From Trebouxia sp. TZW2008 (taxonomy: Eukaryota; Chlorophyta; Trebouxiophyceae; Trebouxiales; Trebouxiaceae), in the NCBI GenBank assembly GCA_002118135.1, contig BDIU01000140.1, forward strand, positions 62,001-126,000: a stretch of 64,000 nucleotides of DNA. The letters are read 5' to 3'. This document shows, one piece after another, positions 1 to 28,947 of this stretch. The notes under the pieces are model-generated. The model did no database searches. It had not been told where the DNA came from and saw only the letters and a program-made list of their open reading frames with translations. How positions within the stretch are numbered: the stretch's first letter is position 1; each line of letters starts with the position of its first letter. The position numbers and the translations under genes were made by a program.

Positions 1-129
1 CTGCATTAATATGGGCAGCATGACATCTTTCTGGTCCTGGCTTGCAGGGGCGTAACTTGTGTATTCATGCAGAGCTATATTGGAAATCCAAGGAATAAGC
101 TGCAAGTGTAAGATACAGAGGCTACTTGC

Positions 130-475
130 CAGTATTGATGCCGACATTGCCGATGTGCGGGTGGGTGAACACCACGAACTGTCCTCGATAGCTGGGATCT
201 GTCATGATCTCCTCATATCCTGTGATCGACGTGTTGAAAACAACTTCTCCGATCTCGGTGTCTGTTGCGCCAAAGGCTCTGCCTCGCCATACTGAACCGT
301 CTGCAAGTACCAATCGAGCATCTGCCTTTATCCACGGCGCGGGTGTGTCCGTCTTACTCTCGGCTCTGACTGTCGCGGATCTCTGCATGCGCACAGCCTT
401 GACACGGCGTGTGGCATTGGACCTGGCGTGCAACTGTTTGCCCGAGACGGACCGAGACTGCGACTGCACGAACAT
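130..475 (-). CDS. carA: Carbamoyl-phosphate synthase small subunit, first exon (partial)
   Basis: This is the 5' exon of the glutaminase subunit of carbamoyl-phosphate synthase, which supplies ammonia for arginine and pyrimidine synthesis and is plastidic in green plants. About 45 residues of basic, Ser/Arg-rich sequence (start [14 protein letters not shown]) look like a transit peptide. They are followed by the conserved CarA N-terminal domain: [35 protein letters not shown] and [10 protein letters not shown]. The catalytic amidotransferase part would lie left of the window. The ATG at 475 is the one nearest the mature domain; one at 553 is in frame and possible. The donor is either a GC donor (GCAAGT, exon ending at 130) or a GT at 125-124. 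I prefer the GC donor because it matches the consensus. Bases 1-129 would then be intron, and I see no exon in them. The gene is divergent from SMC3. Confidence 0.88.
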
Positions 476-941
476 GTAGACCGGAGCCTGGTGCGTATGT
501 TCAAAAGCATGATGACAGGACTTGACGCCGGTGCCAAGTCTTGTGTGTAGCATTTCTCGCCTATGCAAATAGCGTCTGGCGCTGCACGCTGGTGCAGAAC
601 CTGTTTGCGACCTTTTGCAGCACCAACTGCACGCAGCGCCGGCCGAATGATCCACGTGCGGGCTAACGGAACTTGCGTGCACAGTAAAGTTTACTAAGCA
701 GGCAACTCCGTTTTGCATGCTGCGTGCTTTCGCCATGCTGCGACAGATGAGTTTCGAGTCGGAGCTTCCGACACCACGTCGCACTTGCGCCCCTGCGCAT
801 TGGACGTATGCGTGGAAGACAGCGCATTGCTGACTCTGCCTCGTCAATGTCGGGACCTTATACCGGCAACACCGTTCACACCCGCTGATTTCAACTCGCA
901 AGTCTCGTTGAGGCGGGCTTCGCAGCGTTGTCGGGGTCGTC
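476..941. promoter_or_regulatory. Divergent promoter region, carA / SMC3
   Basis: There are 466 bases between the two start codons, pointing outward. The stretch must hold both 5' UTRs and both promoters. I recognise no TATA box or other specific element. Long open frames here have no family resemblance. Confidence 0.55.
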
Positions 942-18320
<17,379 letters not shown>

Positions 18321-18738
18321 CAGCAAACAGGCAGGCAATGAATGAATGACAGCAATCAGGCAGCCGGCCAATGGATGATAGCGTTCAGGAAGATCACACA
18401 CATGGAAAAGATGACGCATGCTGCTTGCTTGCCCATTTCAATGAAATATCACGTTCTAGTGCCATCTGTCAGTTCCTAGCATTATATTCAATCAGCAAAT
18501 GTATTGCAGCTTTGTGGCAAAAGACAACTTCACAAGGTAAACATTGTATCTTGTGAGCAACACCACCTTACACTCTGCATGTCTGCAACTACCCAGATTC
18601 ATGTTCATCATTAAACAGAAGCGAGACATCCTAACGGCACTAACAGTTCATATGTTACAAGAGGCTCATGCATTTGGCACTGCAAGCACTGTACTGTCAA
18701 GCCCAAATGCTGTAGCCTGACTCGGCATCTCAAACTCC
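18321..18738. other. Convergent 3' region of SMC3 and RLP24
   Basis: 418 bases between two facing stop codons, presumably 3' UTR sequence. It holds a short GGCAGNCAATGAATGA-type repeat at 18322-18375 and a minus-strand TGTAA at 18659-18655, 80 bases past the RLP24 stop. No gene is seen. Confidence 0.6.
18655..18659 (-). terminator. Candidate poly(A) signal TGTAA, RLP24
   Basis: TGTAA is the usual chlorophyte near-upstream poly(A) element. This one lies 80 bases after the RLP24 stop. Confidence 0.4.
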
Positions 18739-20227
18739 TCAAGACTCCATGACAGTAATTCGCTTCTTTGGCTTCTCCACCGGTATCCTCAACTTCTGCT
18801 TTGCAGGCTTTTCTTCTGCCTGCACCTTCTTCTTGGACACCATTTCCTGCTCGATAGCCATAGGCTGTGCTTCAGCCTCTGCTTGTGCCTGCTGTTCTTT
18901 GTGTAATCGCGCAACAGGCGCCTCGATGAGGTCGATGCCTGTCTCCAGCTCTTTCTGGTCTGCCTTGTTCTGTTGCTTGGCTGCTCGCTTCATGCGCGCC
19001 TCATGGAACCTATCCTGACGGGCTGTGCGCACCTGCAAACGCAGAAGCATGTGTCAAACACATGCCTCATGGGAACAGGTTTTCCAGATACCTACCCATC
19101 AGTCAGGAACAAAAAAAAAAGAAAAGTCTACGCCGTTAGGCGACATAACGGGAGCCTCTGTCTAAAGAGGCAGCCCATCAGTCACAGCAGTACGATCAAG
19201 CAAGGTCAAAGCACTTCCAAGGGTACGTGTAGTCACAGAGACATGCGTCAGGCAAATGCTGCATGGGTATGGCAGGTTTAGGCGGTGATGGTATGCCACC
19301 CGCAGTTGCACTTTAAGGCAGCTGTCTTTTGTGGTCCAAGCCGCCTGGTGTGACTTGTGCAGATCAGTCACAGATGGCAGAATGATGCAAGAGCAGGCCT
19401 GAGCCAACGTGTGTGTGTGCTTGTACCTGTGATGTGTGCGTGGTGTGATGAGACTATATGTATGCAAGACAAGACGAGACGAGACAAGACAAGACAAGAC
19501 ATGAAACGAAAAGAGAACAATGCCATCAGACAGGAGCGTATGTAGGCGGAAGCAGTTAGGAAAGTGCAATCAGTAGTACCTCCTCAATCTTCTGCATGGC
19601 CTTGACAGACTTGTGCACCAGCTCTCTGTTGTACTTCACTGGCCTATTTCGCTGCCTTTCCATCTCAAACGTTGTGTCCTGCATCGTAACGCACGCTATT
19701 CAGCACCAGCACCAAAAGCAGCACATCATGCACCCAGAGGCAAGGACAATGGCGCATGCTAGTCAACATCGGCACGAGAGACAGCATATCAAGTACTCAA
19801 TGATGGCGCATGCTATTTAGCATCAGCACAAGAGACAGCACATCACGCTTTGAGGGGAGAGGGTGGTGGTTTGTGCTACTACGCATCAGCAAGAACAACA
19901 GCACATCAACCACTCAGACGGAAGGACACCAAAACAGCGTGCGTGTCTGACCTCAGCCAACTCCTTGCCAGCTAGCTTCCTGTATGCCTTTGTCCACTTA
20001 ACCTTGCGTGGATTCCTCTTCATTTTGAAGTTCTTGTGGCACTTGCTACGACAGAAGTTGAACACCTACAGAAACAGGTGTAAAATGCTTGGCTAGACTG
20101 TCGTGCAGTGTCAGTGCTGCACCTGCTGAAGCAAACGAAAGCTTACCGATGCATCATTGCGGACAAAGCTGATACCATGGCCGGGGTATATTGTGCTAGA
20201 GCAGAACCAGCACTTCTCCAAACGCAT
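18739..20227 (-). CDS. RLP24: RLP24 / RSL24D1-like ribosome biogenesis protein (195 aa)
   Basis: This is a pre-60S assembly factor of the eL24 family. It holds the eL24 site in the nucleolus and nucleus before exchange for eL24 in the cytoplasm. Exons: 20227-20147, 20065-19952, 19678-19580, 19032-18739 (588 nt, all junctions phase 0). The N-terminus [57 protein letters not shown] is diagnostic, with zinc ligands C6, C9, C32 and C36. The long basic and acidic C-terminal tail ([14 protein letters not shown]... [11 protein letters not shown]) separates it from true eL24 and fits RLP24 (yeast protein 199 aa). It is convergent with SMC3 and divergent from METTL13. The third intron contains an AGACA microsatellite. 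I see no exon relics in this gene. Confidence 0.96.
19464..19505. repeat. AGACA/AGACG microsatellite
   Basis: A run of AAGAC/GAGAC pentamers within the third RLP24 intron. Confidence 0.85.
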
Positions 20228-20632
20228 GCCGGTCCGCTATGTGTCAAGCTTGGCTGGGCCTGTGTGTGTGCCGCACTTTGATCGATTTACACCGAGATGT
20301 CGGCTAAGTTGAGCGGCTAGCTCTGTCACAAAGGCAGTGCACAATCTAGACCGCAGCCGTGCGTGACAAAGGCGCTCTTGGCTTGACAGTGGCGCTTGCA
20401 ACGGAAGCTGACTCCCTGAAGCAAGTGTGCAGGCGGCCAGGTGAATCACGTGCGTCCAACTTGCCCGTTTAAGCTGTGCAAGTCGGCACTGATTGCCTTG
20501 CATGGACGCGCTGGAGCTACCACCCGGCTCTGATCGCCTTGCAATGTGATCTCATTAGTGCCGGAGGCGAATCACTGCACCGCGCTGCGCGCCAAGACCG
20601 CGTAAGGGCGGTGTGCAACAGACCTGACGACC
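20228..20632. promoter_or_regulatory. Divergent promoter region, RLP24 / METTL13
   Basis: 405 bases between outward-facing start codons. The sequence is more GC-rich than the flanking introns, with many CG dinucleotides. No specific element is recognised. Confidence 0.55.
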
Positions 20633-23600
20633 ATGACTTTCAAAGGTCTTGTTCCGGAGGACTCTGAGGAGTTTCGGTCGGTCAATTTCTGGGACGGTTT
20701 CTTCAAGAAGCGCAATCAAAAAGCCTTCGAGTGGTACGGGGAATGGCAGCAGCTGCAGCCGCTCGTGTGGGGCGTCTGCTCCAAACCTAACAAGCAAATC
20801 TTAATGCTGGGTTGCGGCAATTCCGACCTCTCGGCCAGAATGTACGTTTGATAAACGCAACATACCTATGCATTCAAGCTGCGTATCATTGCTGAATGGA
20901 GGACGCGATCTGAGCGGTAACACCTGCGACAGGTACGATGCTGGCTGTCGTGCGATCACCAATATCGACTTCAGCAAGGTCTGCATCAAGGAGATGCTGA
21001 TGAAGAATCTGCGCAAGCGGCCTCAGATGAGATGGATGGTCATGGACATGACACAGCTCACAGTGAGTTCATTCCCAGGTCACACACCTTGTTGTATATG
21101 CAAAGAGCTTGTGGCTTGTGAATGCACTTATGTAGATGTATATGACTGTCAGCAGCACATTGTTTGCTCTTGCAGCTCACATCACTTGTGTTCACCAACA
21201 TTTCTGTCATACAACATTGAGCAATGCCACATCATACAAGGCCTTGGCACAGTTTCAGTTCAGCGCAAGCCATTCACAATGCAAATCTTGCTCACCCCAT
21301 ACTACCTCGTCACCACCCCTCGACCACATGTGGCAAGCCGAATCTTCCAAGCCTCTCCTCACTATGCAGAGGTTCAATTGTTGCGGACATCATGTTGCAC
21401 CTATCCTAGCATGTAGAACCTATTGTTCATGTCACCCACATTACCTTGCAAACATCAGCTCTTACTTCAATTGCTTGTGCAGTTCAAGGCTGGAAATTTC
21501 CATGTGGCGATTGACAAGGGAGCTCTGGATGCATTGATGGGAGAAGACACACAGGCTGCAGACACTGCTGGCAGCAAGCTGTTGACAGAGGTGCAGCGTG
21601 TTCTGGATCCTGTTGACGGCTGCTACATCTGTGTGACTCTGGCTCAGACACATGTTCTAAGTAAGCCGCTGTTTCACCTCTGACTGTTGATGTGTGCCGC
21701 AAAGTGGCTGACTTTGTTATAACACGTTCTGAGCAGCTGCAGGACCCATTCCATAGTCTTGTCAAATGCTTCATGTTGCAATGGCAACAGTCCATGGCAG
21801 ATGATTTAGGATGTAATACTATGCAACAAAGCTTTCGGCTGTATGAAGCGCATAATGTTTTTTATGTATATGCCATTGCTTGCCATCACAGACAACTGCT
21901 CAACAGCAATGAGTTGACCACCACATGCTATGAATACAAAGTGACAGGGCATGCGTGTATGCGACACATATCTAGCCTATATTTGCTGACTGACAGATGT
22001 TTTGCATCAAATCTTTTTGTATCTGGTGCAGCCAAGCTGTTGTCATCCTTTGGGTCAGGCTGGTCGATCTCCATTGACAGAGTCCCTCCATCGCCTGACA
22101 TGGCCAAATCTCCCTTGCAACCCCTCCTTGTAACAGTCTCACGCCACCACGACCAGCAGCAGCAGCAGCAGCAGCGTGAAGAAGAAGATGGGCAGATTGA
22201 AGATGTGGAGGAGCATTTGGAGGGAAATGCTGGAAGGAAAAGCAATTCTGGCACTGCTGCAAAGGCACCTCAAGTGCAGCTGACGTTTGGAAAAGATCCC
22301 AGGGCAGTCAATGCTGAGCAGCTGGATGATGTTCTTCAGGTGGAACTCTGGTCCAGAATTGCAAATTTGACAGTAACAATAACCTTGCGCAAGTATAAAG
22401 CCTGTTTTTTCTTTTTGAAATGCCCCAATATTTTTTCTGTAGCTTTTTTCCCTGTGGCTGCCTCCGCAGCTCTGCATTTCTGCAGCTCTATAGCTTTGTA
22501 CCGCTATTGTGTCAACTTTGCTGACTTGCGCTTGCATCTCTGATCCTGCACTGTGGACATAAGGTGCCAGTTCAAATTCCATCTGGACACTGTGATTTGC
22601 TAGTCGTCGCACATGTTGTTGCCACTGCAAGCAGATGAGGTGTTGAAGTGCTCTGTGTGCCAATAGACATCCAGTCGTCAATCACCACATACAGCGCATT
22701 CACATGTCAGCATGCTTGCAGCAGTTTCAGCATATGCAGCAACTTGCAGCCTGTTGCAATCACATGCTTCCAGACAGCTGAAGTCACATGCTTGAGAGGT
22801 GGGGATGATATTTGCATGAAAGTCTCATAGGCTGTTGGCATGTTGAGGGCCTGCTGCTGTTGCGTGCTAGATCATTTGCCACAGCTCTTGCCAGTTGTTG
22901 AGCACTGGGGGCGCTGTGGCTTGCAAACAATTGCATATGTTTGGGCTACTGCAAGCAAATGAGATGTCAAAGGGCTCTGTGAGGTAGACAGACACTCAAC
23001 TGTCAATCAGCTCATGAAGCACTTTTGCACCTCAGCGTGCTTGAAGCAGTTTTCAGCACATGCAGCAGCTCGCAGACAGCTGTAGTCACATGCTTCAGAC
23101 ACAGCAAAGACGCTTGCATGAACATATAATACCCTCTTGGCATGTCATAGGCCTGCTGCTGCTGCTGCGTGCCATCATTTAGCGCTCTTCCTTTTCACGT
23201 GTCTCAAAACTAGAGAGCGCTGTAATTTGCGATGTATTGCACATGTTGGGGCTGCTACTCGCAGATGAGGCGTGGGAGTGTTACTGTGCAGACAAGACAC
23301 TTGATTGTCAGTCAGCACATCAAGCACTCGTACACGTCAGCATGCTTGCTGCAGTTTCAGCACATGCAGCAACTCACAGACAGCTGTAGTCACATGCTTC
23401 AGAGACAGCAAAGACGCTTGCATGAAAATATAGCCCCCTCTTGGCATGTCAAAATGTCTGCTGCTGTTGCCTGTTATGCCCCAGCAAGACCCCTGTCTTT
23501 GACTTTGCTTTGGTCTGATTTGCTTCAAGGCTTTGCCTGCAGTCAATCTTTACATGCAACTGATAGGGAACTGATAGGGAACTGACAGGGAACTGATAGG

Positions 23601-26600
23601 GAACTGACAGGGAACTGACATGCAACCTTGAGATGCAGATGTTAGGGTGAGCATCATTTGTTACAGATGCCAACTTGCCGCACAGTAATCCCTGATTACT
23701 GTGACCTTGATTCTCAGCTGCAAGCGGACTTCATAGATTTCATTCATGATGCGTGCTAGACAGGCTCAGCAGGCCAAGCTAGGTACGTACTGGAGCCATC
23801 AACTGTCTCCAATCAGTTTGATCCTGTGCTAGCCTGAACCACTTTGTTTTGGACATGAAGGGAAGAGAGGTCCTTGTATACAATTGGAAATGCTGTTTAG
23901 TAAGTCCTGATTGTCCAGCCAGTGTTGTCTACTTCATGCCAGCTGAAACCATTTTGCACTCAACCTCAAACCTCTGCATGCTGAGACCTTGGCAATATTA
24001 GGTGGACTACTTGTAGTGTACATTGATTGATTGGAGACAGTTGGTTGCTCCAGTGCGTACCTAGATGGGCCTGCTGAGCCTGTCTAGCACACATTTAAAA
24101 CGAATGAAATGAATGAACAGTGATTGTAGCGTCCAGAATTGCATGTCAAGAGTGCAGCATGGCAAAATGGATCATCTGTAGTGAACTTTGACCTGAGCAC
24201 ACTTGCTTGCATGCCTGTTGCTAGGAAGTAGAGCGTGAGTGTGGACTCAGGGCATCTGGCAGCAATACACAACCCTTCCATACATATTCTGTGTCATGAC
24301 ATGCGGTTGCCACTGTGTGGGGTATGCAATCAGCCTTGTTGGCTGGCTACAGCATGTGAAAATATGTCCTCTAGGTGGTAGAGCAAGAGAACGGACTTAG
24401 GACCTCTGGAGGCAGAATATCAGAGCCCTTACATGAGCCCCAAAACGGCCCCTTGACCCCCCGCCCTGCGGCCAATGGTCCTGCTGTCAACAGCCCTGCC
24501 TCTGCTGCCAACAGCCCTGCCCCTGCCCAGTTTAACATCCTGGAGCCTGGCAGGCGCTCTTTCGTTCCTCTGCCTCGCTCTCAAGCTGGTAGCACTGATG
24601 GTCAGACATCAGATTCCTCCTCCATTGATGGGAATGTGGCTGGCAGGCATACAGCTAGGTTTACTGCAGCGGTGCTGGATATGGACAAAGCAGCCGCCAA
24701 AAGAGCAGTGCGTGACTGCGCAGTGTTCATTGTCCCTCAGGTATGGATGCTATCCATGCTACAGTGCACGACCTTAACTGGAGGATTGGAACCAGTATGT
24801 GCTTGCCCCAATAATTGATTGATCAATGCTTACTCCATGACGACCATTGTGCAGGTTGCTCTTAATCACCATCGCCGTCTAAATTCCATGCAACTAGAGC
24901 GCAAAGCGGCATGGCACAACTTGCTGCATGTTTGTCTTCAGATCGCTTTAGCTTGACATGCTTACATCCCACGCCCAGAGTGTGTTTGCGTCATTGCTCA
25001 GAGGGCAGTGTTGGCTGCCGGGCAAGGTGGCTATTCATCTTGAAGCAATTGAGGGGGTTCAGCAGAGAGATTCGTCATAGTGTCACTCGATGGAGGTCGT
25101 TGCTTTGACAGCCTGAGTGCACCGTAATCACAACAGTGAAGATCACTTGCTGAATGACCAATAGTACAGATCAGTTGATGAACAAACAAAGACATTGCGG
25201 CAACTATTGCTGCAGGGGCGTGAGCATGAGTGGCTGTTCGCCTGCCCAGAGGGCCAAAGGCAGGTTGCTGAGGGCTGTTCAGCAAAAAGGGTTATTGTAG
25301 TGTTACTCAACACTGTGACAGAGGTCTTGCCTACCGCAATCTGGAGACAGGGCAACAACAACAGTAAACATCACTTGATGTCTGAACAAGCAAAGAAATC
25401 TTGGCAATTGTGGTTACAGGGTCGAGAGCATGAGTGGTTGTTTGCCTCCCCAGAGGGCCAAGGGCAGGTAGCTGAGGGCTGTTCAGCAAAGAGGGTCATC
25501 ATAGTGAGCCTGAACAGGGGTCATGCCTTTGGCAATCTGAAGGCAGTGCAAGGGGAGCTTTCTCCTTTGGTGATGGGACTGGCTCCTATTGGTTGCCGCC
25601 TGTTGGAAGCTGCAATCCCTTTCATGACAACACAAGAGGGCATTGGCAGCAGGTCAGCCACTCATGCTGCCTCTTCTTTTTCCATTCGTCATAATCATAT
25701 TAGGAACAGTAGCAATAATAGCAGAAGTGACAATGGTCAGCCAAGTTTTGTGATGATGATGACAACAACTGTCATTCCTTTCACGACCACACGAGAGAGC
25801 ATTTGCAGCAGGTCAGCCACCGATACTGCCCAGTGTCTTTTTTCTCACCTTTTCTGTTTTTGGGATCACATTACCTGGATTCACAGAGCATTGAGTCACG
25901 ATAGTGACATGAAATTGCGGCGCATGCTGATGCACAACTGCAATTCTATGCTCACAGATGTCTGTGGGTTCATGTGTGCGTCTGTAGCAAGACCTCTGCG
26001 TTATGCAGGACCGTGCTTGAGACGGCTGAGTCAGCACTTACAGGCAGCATCAGCATCGAAGACGTGAGCATGCCAAGCGAGGCAGCTCATGACACAACGG
26101 TGCGGCGCATGGTGTTCACCAGCAACAGAAACCTCGTGCAGTCTGAGGCAGTGCTTTGCTCAATCACACAAAGCCACCAAGCTACAGCCACTAGCGCTGC
26201 TGGTGTCACTGATGCTGGTGCTGGCAAGAAGAGCAAGGGAAAGGGAAAAACTGCCAAGCAGAAAGCAGCTTCAGCAGGAACCAGTAAGGATGTCCGCCAA
26301 ACAGGTGGACAGGTCTTGGCTGTTGATCACAGCCAGCTAGCATGCGACTATCACAAGGGCGTTGTTGCTGGGCTGTCGCTCATTCAGCCGCATTTGAATG
26401 GCATAGCGCAGTCAGGCACTGCTCAGCAGGCACAGCAGGCACAGCAGGTGCAGCAGGCACAGCATGCTCAGCAGCAAACTCAAACATCACCAGTCCCAGC
26501 GCATGGTTCAGACCAACAGCCAGGCAGGCAGCAGCAAGCTCCAGACGCACAGGAGCCTGGACACAGGGCTTCAGACGCAAGCTCACAGGACGCAGGGGCT

Positions 26601-28485
26601 TCAGATGCACAACCGCATGGGGGTCAGGGGGGGAGGCCCCAAGCTATGGTGGTGGGTTTGGGAGGGGGTGGTCTGCCTGTGTTCCTCAACAGGCACTGTG
26701 GCATGGATGTGCAGTCAGTTGAGTTGGATCCTGTGGTTGTCGAGCTAGCTCGGCGCCACTTTGGGCTTGAAGACTCAGCGACACTTCAGGCAAGTGATTG
26801 CACCAACGTGTCAGCGCTGATGTGATACTTGCAGACAGTTACAAGCCTGTTCGCTGAATAATTTTCTCTGTGTCAGGAACGCTGTATCCATGCAAGACAT
26901 TTGCAGGATGCCAGCAGGTCTTACTAAATCCACGGCATGAGGCCAAGCATGTGGTTTGTCAACTGTAGCTTGTGCATGCTTGACGCTTTGGCTGAGAGAT
27001 TGTGCTTCAGGGCTACAACGAGATTGACCTCCTCCCTTGCCTGTCTTTATATGCAAAGGACTTGCAAGGAAAATGGAGATTGTAGAGGGCAAGGTCAACA
27101 GCTACAGTGCTTTATGGTTGTGATCACAATCCACGACTCTTCATGTCCCTGAACTGAACCACAAGGATGGTGCAGAAATGTGCATAGCTTGAAGCCTGAA
27201 CATCCCTAGCATGGCTGCTAGCAAATGACTCAATAATTATCAGCAGCAGCAGCAGCATCGTAATTATCAGCAGCATGATCTTCTTCCATGGATGATTTCC
27301 ATGCAGGATTTTTCATGGATGAAAGCCTTTTTGAATTGGTTGCTGCAGGCGAGGGTAGGGGACGGCCTTGAGGCAGTTGCCAAGCTAGCTCACAGACTCA
27401 ACTCAGACTCAGCAGCCCAATCAGCACATCCTCTCACCCCTGAGACACAGCGGCTTCAAGACACCCATCAGACAGACCGCACTCAGAGCTCAGCCACTCA
27501 GAGCTCAGCAGCTCAGAGCTCAGCCATCACAGGCAACAGTCCCCATTCCCTCAGCAACGGCAATCCTGCTTCAAGTTGCAGTCATTTAGACTTGCTAGTT
27601 GTTGATGCTGGATCAGGAGACGCAACTGTGGCCATGTCTTGCCCGCCAGCAGCTTTCCTGGAAAGCGTTTTTCTTGGATATGCCAAACAGGTGTTGAGTC
27701 CTGGCGGCATGCTGGTGGTGAACTGCGTGTCCAGGGCTCAGGAGCCGTACAATGCTGCTGTAAAAGCTTTACAGGTGAGCATCCTGCGTTACATTGCTGG
27801 ATGTCCATTTGCTGAAATGTCCATTTGCTGAACGTACACTGCTGAAGAGGTTGTGTTGAATAATCTTTCTAGGACTACAACAAACCCTTGCAACTGCGAT
27901 TTTTACATTTCAACCAGTTTTGCTGCATTGAGACGTCTGCTAGGACGCCTCACAAGGCTGCTGCAAAAATCAAGACACGGCGTATCACAACAAATCAAGC
28001 GTTATAACTGCCAAGAAATGCCGACTCTGCTGTCAGCTTGACAAAGGTCTGTGACTGAGCCTCTGTTCACTGACAATGTTGTTGACATGCAACCCTGTTT
28101 GACATGAAAACAACATGACATAAAATTTTCTTGACGCGGAAACAACTTGACATGATGACTTGCAGACGCTGCTTTGTTTTCTTTGCAGGCAGTGTTTGCA
28201 GAGGTGTATGAGCTTGATGTGGATGAGGACGTCAACAGAGTCTTGTTTGCATTGCCACAGCCATTCTCACTACCTGAGAAGGCATCACCTGCTTCACACA
28301 GCCAAAAGGCTAGCCACAAAGGGAAAGGCGGAAAAGTTGCTTTGCCACAGACAATCAGAATAGATGGGTCTGCTCAGGCTGTCAGGCTGCTCACTCCCAG
28401 ATTGCACAGCTTTGTTAAAAGCATACAGCCTGAAAGCTTGAATGCACTTGAAGCAATGCTGCAGAATCTGTCCATTGCGAAATGA
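20633..28485 (+). CDS. METTL13: METTL13-type dual methyltransferase (EF1A methyltransferase-like, about 975 aa)
   Basis: The protein carries two class I methyltransferase domains, as in eEF1A N-terminus/lysine methyltransferase METTL13. Exons: 20633-20841, 20933-21062, 21483-21660, 22032-22339, 24375-24740, 25420-25652, 26009-26789, 27349-27774, 28189-28485. The phases close to 2928 nt. The N-terminal domain has FWDGFFKKRNQKAFEWYG, SAM motif LGCGNS (59-64) and AIDKGALDALMG. The central part has GREHEWLFASPEG and RRMVFTSNRNLVQSEAVL. The C-terminal domain has VVGLGGGGLPVF, SVELDPVVVELA and MSCPPAAFLESVF. Family members are usually near 700 aa. The excess is low-complexity sequence: a glutamine run in exon 4, a Pro/Ala linker in exon 5, and an Ala/Gln-rich CAG tract in exon 7. 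The intron after exon 7 uses a GC donor (GCAAGT). The substrate eEF1A is inferred from the family. Confidence 0.93.
22157..22178 (+). repeat. CAG trinucleotide run in coding sequence
   Basis: Encodes a run of seven glutamines in METTL13 exon 4. A second, imperfect CAG-rich block lies at 26426-26476 in exon 7. Confidence 0.9.
22607..23480. repeat. Three-copy tandem repeat, unit about 310 bp (METTL13 intron 4)
   Basis: Units start near 22607, 22930 and 23237. Each runs through CAGCATGCTTG.AGCAGTTTCAGCA, CAGACAGCTG(T/A)AGTCACATGCTTC, TTGCATGAA and CTCTTGGCATGT, and then a GCCTGCTGCTG block. Copies 2 and 3 are closest to each other. I find no coding sequence in the unit. Confidence 0.88.
23559..23622. 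repeat. 11-bp minisatellite AACTGAYAGGG
   Basis: About five to six tandem 11-bp units differing only at T/C, in METTL13 intron 4. Confidence 0.92.
23735..24115. mobile_element. Inverted-repeat element, dispersed family B
   Basis: The two ends are long inverted repeats of about 66 bp. The left end (from 23755) runs GTGCTAGACAGGCTCAGC through AACTGTCTCCAATCA. The right end (24020-24093) is its reverse complement with a few changes. The similarity extends weakly outward into an ATTTCATTC block on both sides. The middle (about 200 bp) has no coding capacity. Single-ended relatives occur at 15773-15900, 32180-32290 and 42370-42440. Confidence 0.75.
25216..25419 (+). repeat. In-frame upstream duplicate of METTL13 exon 6 (204-bp unit)
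   Basis: A TTGCTGCAG acceptor is followed by an open copy reading GREHEWLFACPEGQRQVAEGCSAKRVIVVLLN. The distance to the working acceptor (25419/25420) is 204 bp, a multiple of three, and no stop lies between the two. Use of this acceptor would insert 68 residues in frame. An older, more decayed relative lies at about 25025-25160. Confidence 0.85.
27240..27272. repeat. CAG-rich short repeat
   Basis: ATTATCAG plus CAG repeats, occurring twice in METTL13 intron 7. Confidence 0.7.
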
Positions 28486-28947
28486 ATAGTTTGAAGTTGT
28501 AGCTTACAACTTGTAGGTAGATCATGATAGACTCTGATGCTGCACTCAATAGGGGCTGCCACATCTGCATATATCTGCTTGGGTATTTCATGATGGTATG
28601 ACTTTTTGTAGATGAATTGCCGCACACTGCCAGTACTTTTCATATTTATTTTGTTTGTTTTCGTCCAGCACAGTCAATGTTGGTGAGTAGAGGGTTTATG
28701 TCTGAGCGATGCGCTAGTGTTCCAAATGATTCTATGACATGGTTCGAAACTGGGACAGGCGTCACTGTCTTGCGCAAAAGGCTTCTTGTTTCACTCATTC
28801 CCTCAAGGCCACTTACATCTCTTGACTGTGTACTGTGTATATTGACCATTCAATCTCTGTGTTGCCTGTTGTCAGCAACAGTGGGCAAACAGCAAGGCAT
28901 GTAGCTGTGCACATCACAAGTGTCTACCAACGTGATAGGAAATTGCA
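28486..28947. other. METTL13 3' flank, no gene seen
   Basis: Probably the METTL13 3' UTR and spacer. No conserved coding frame on either strand. Confidence 0.5.

Noticed and set aside
25195..26067. 290-codon open frame taken as one exon
   Set aside because: It merges a decayed exon copy, the live METTL13 exon 6 and intron. Family alignment supports 25420-25652 only.
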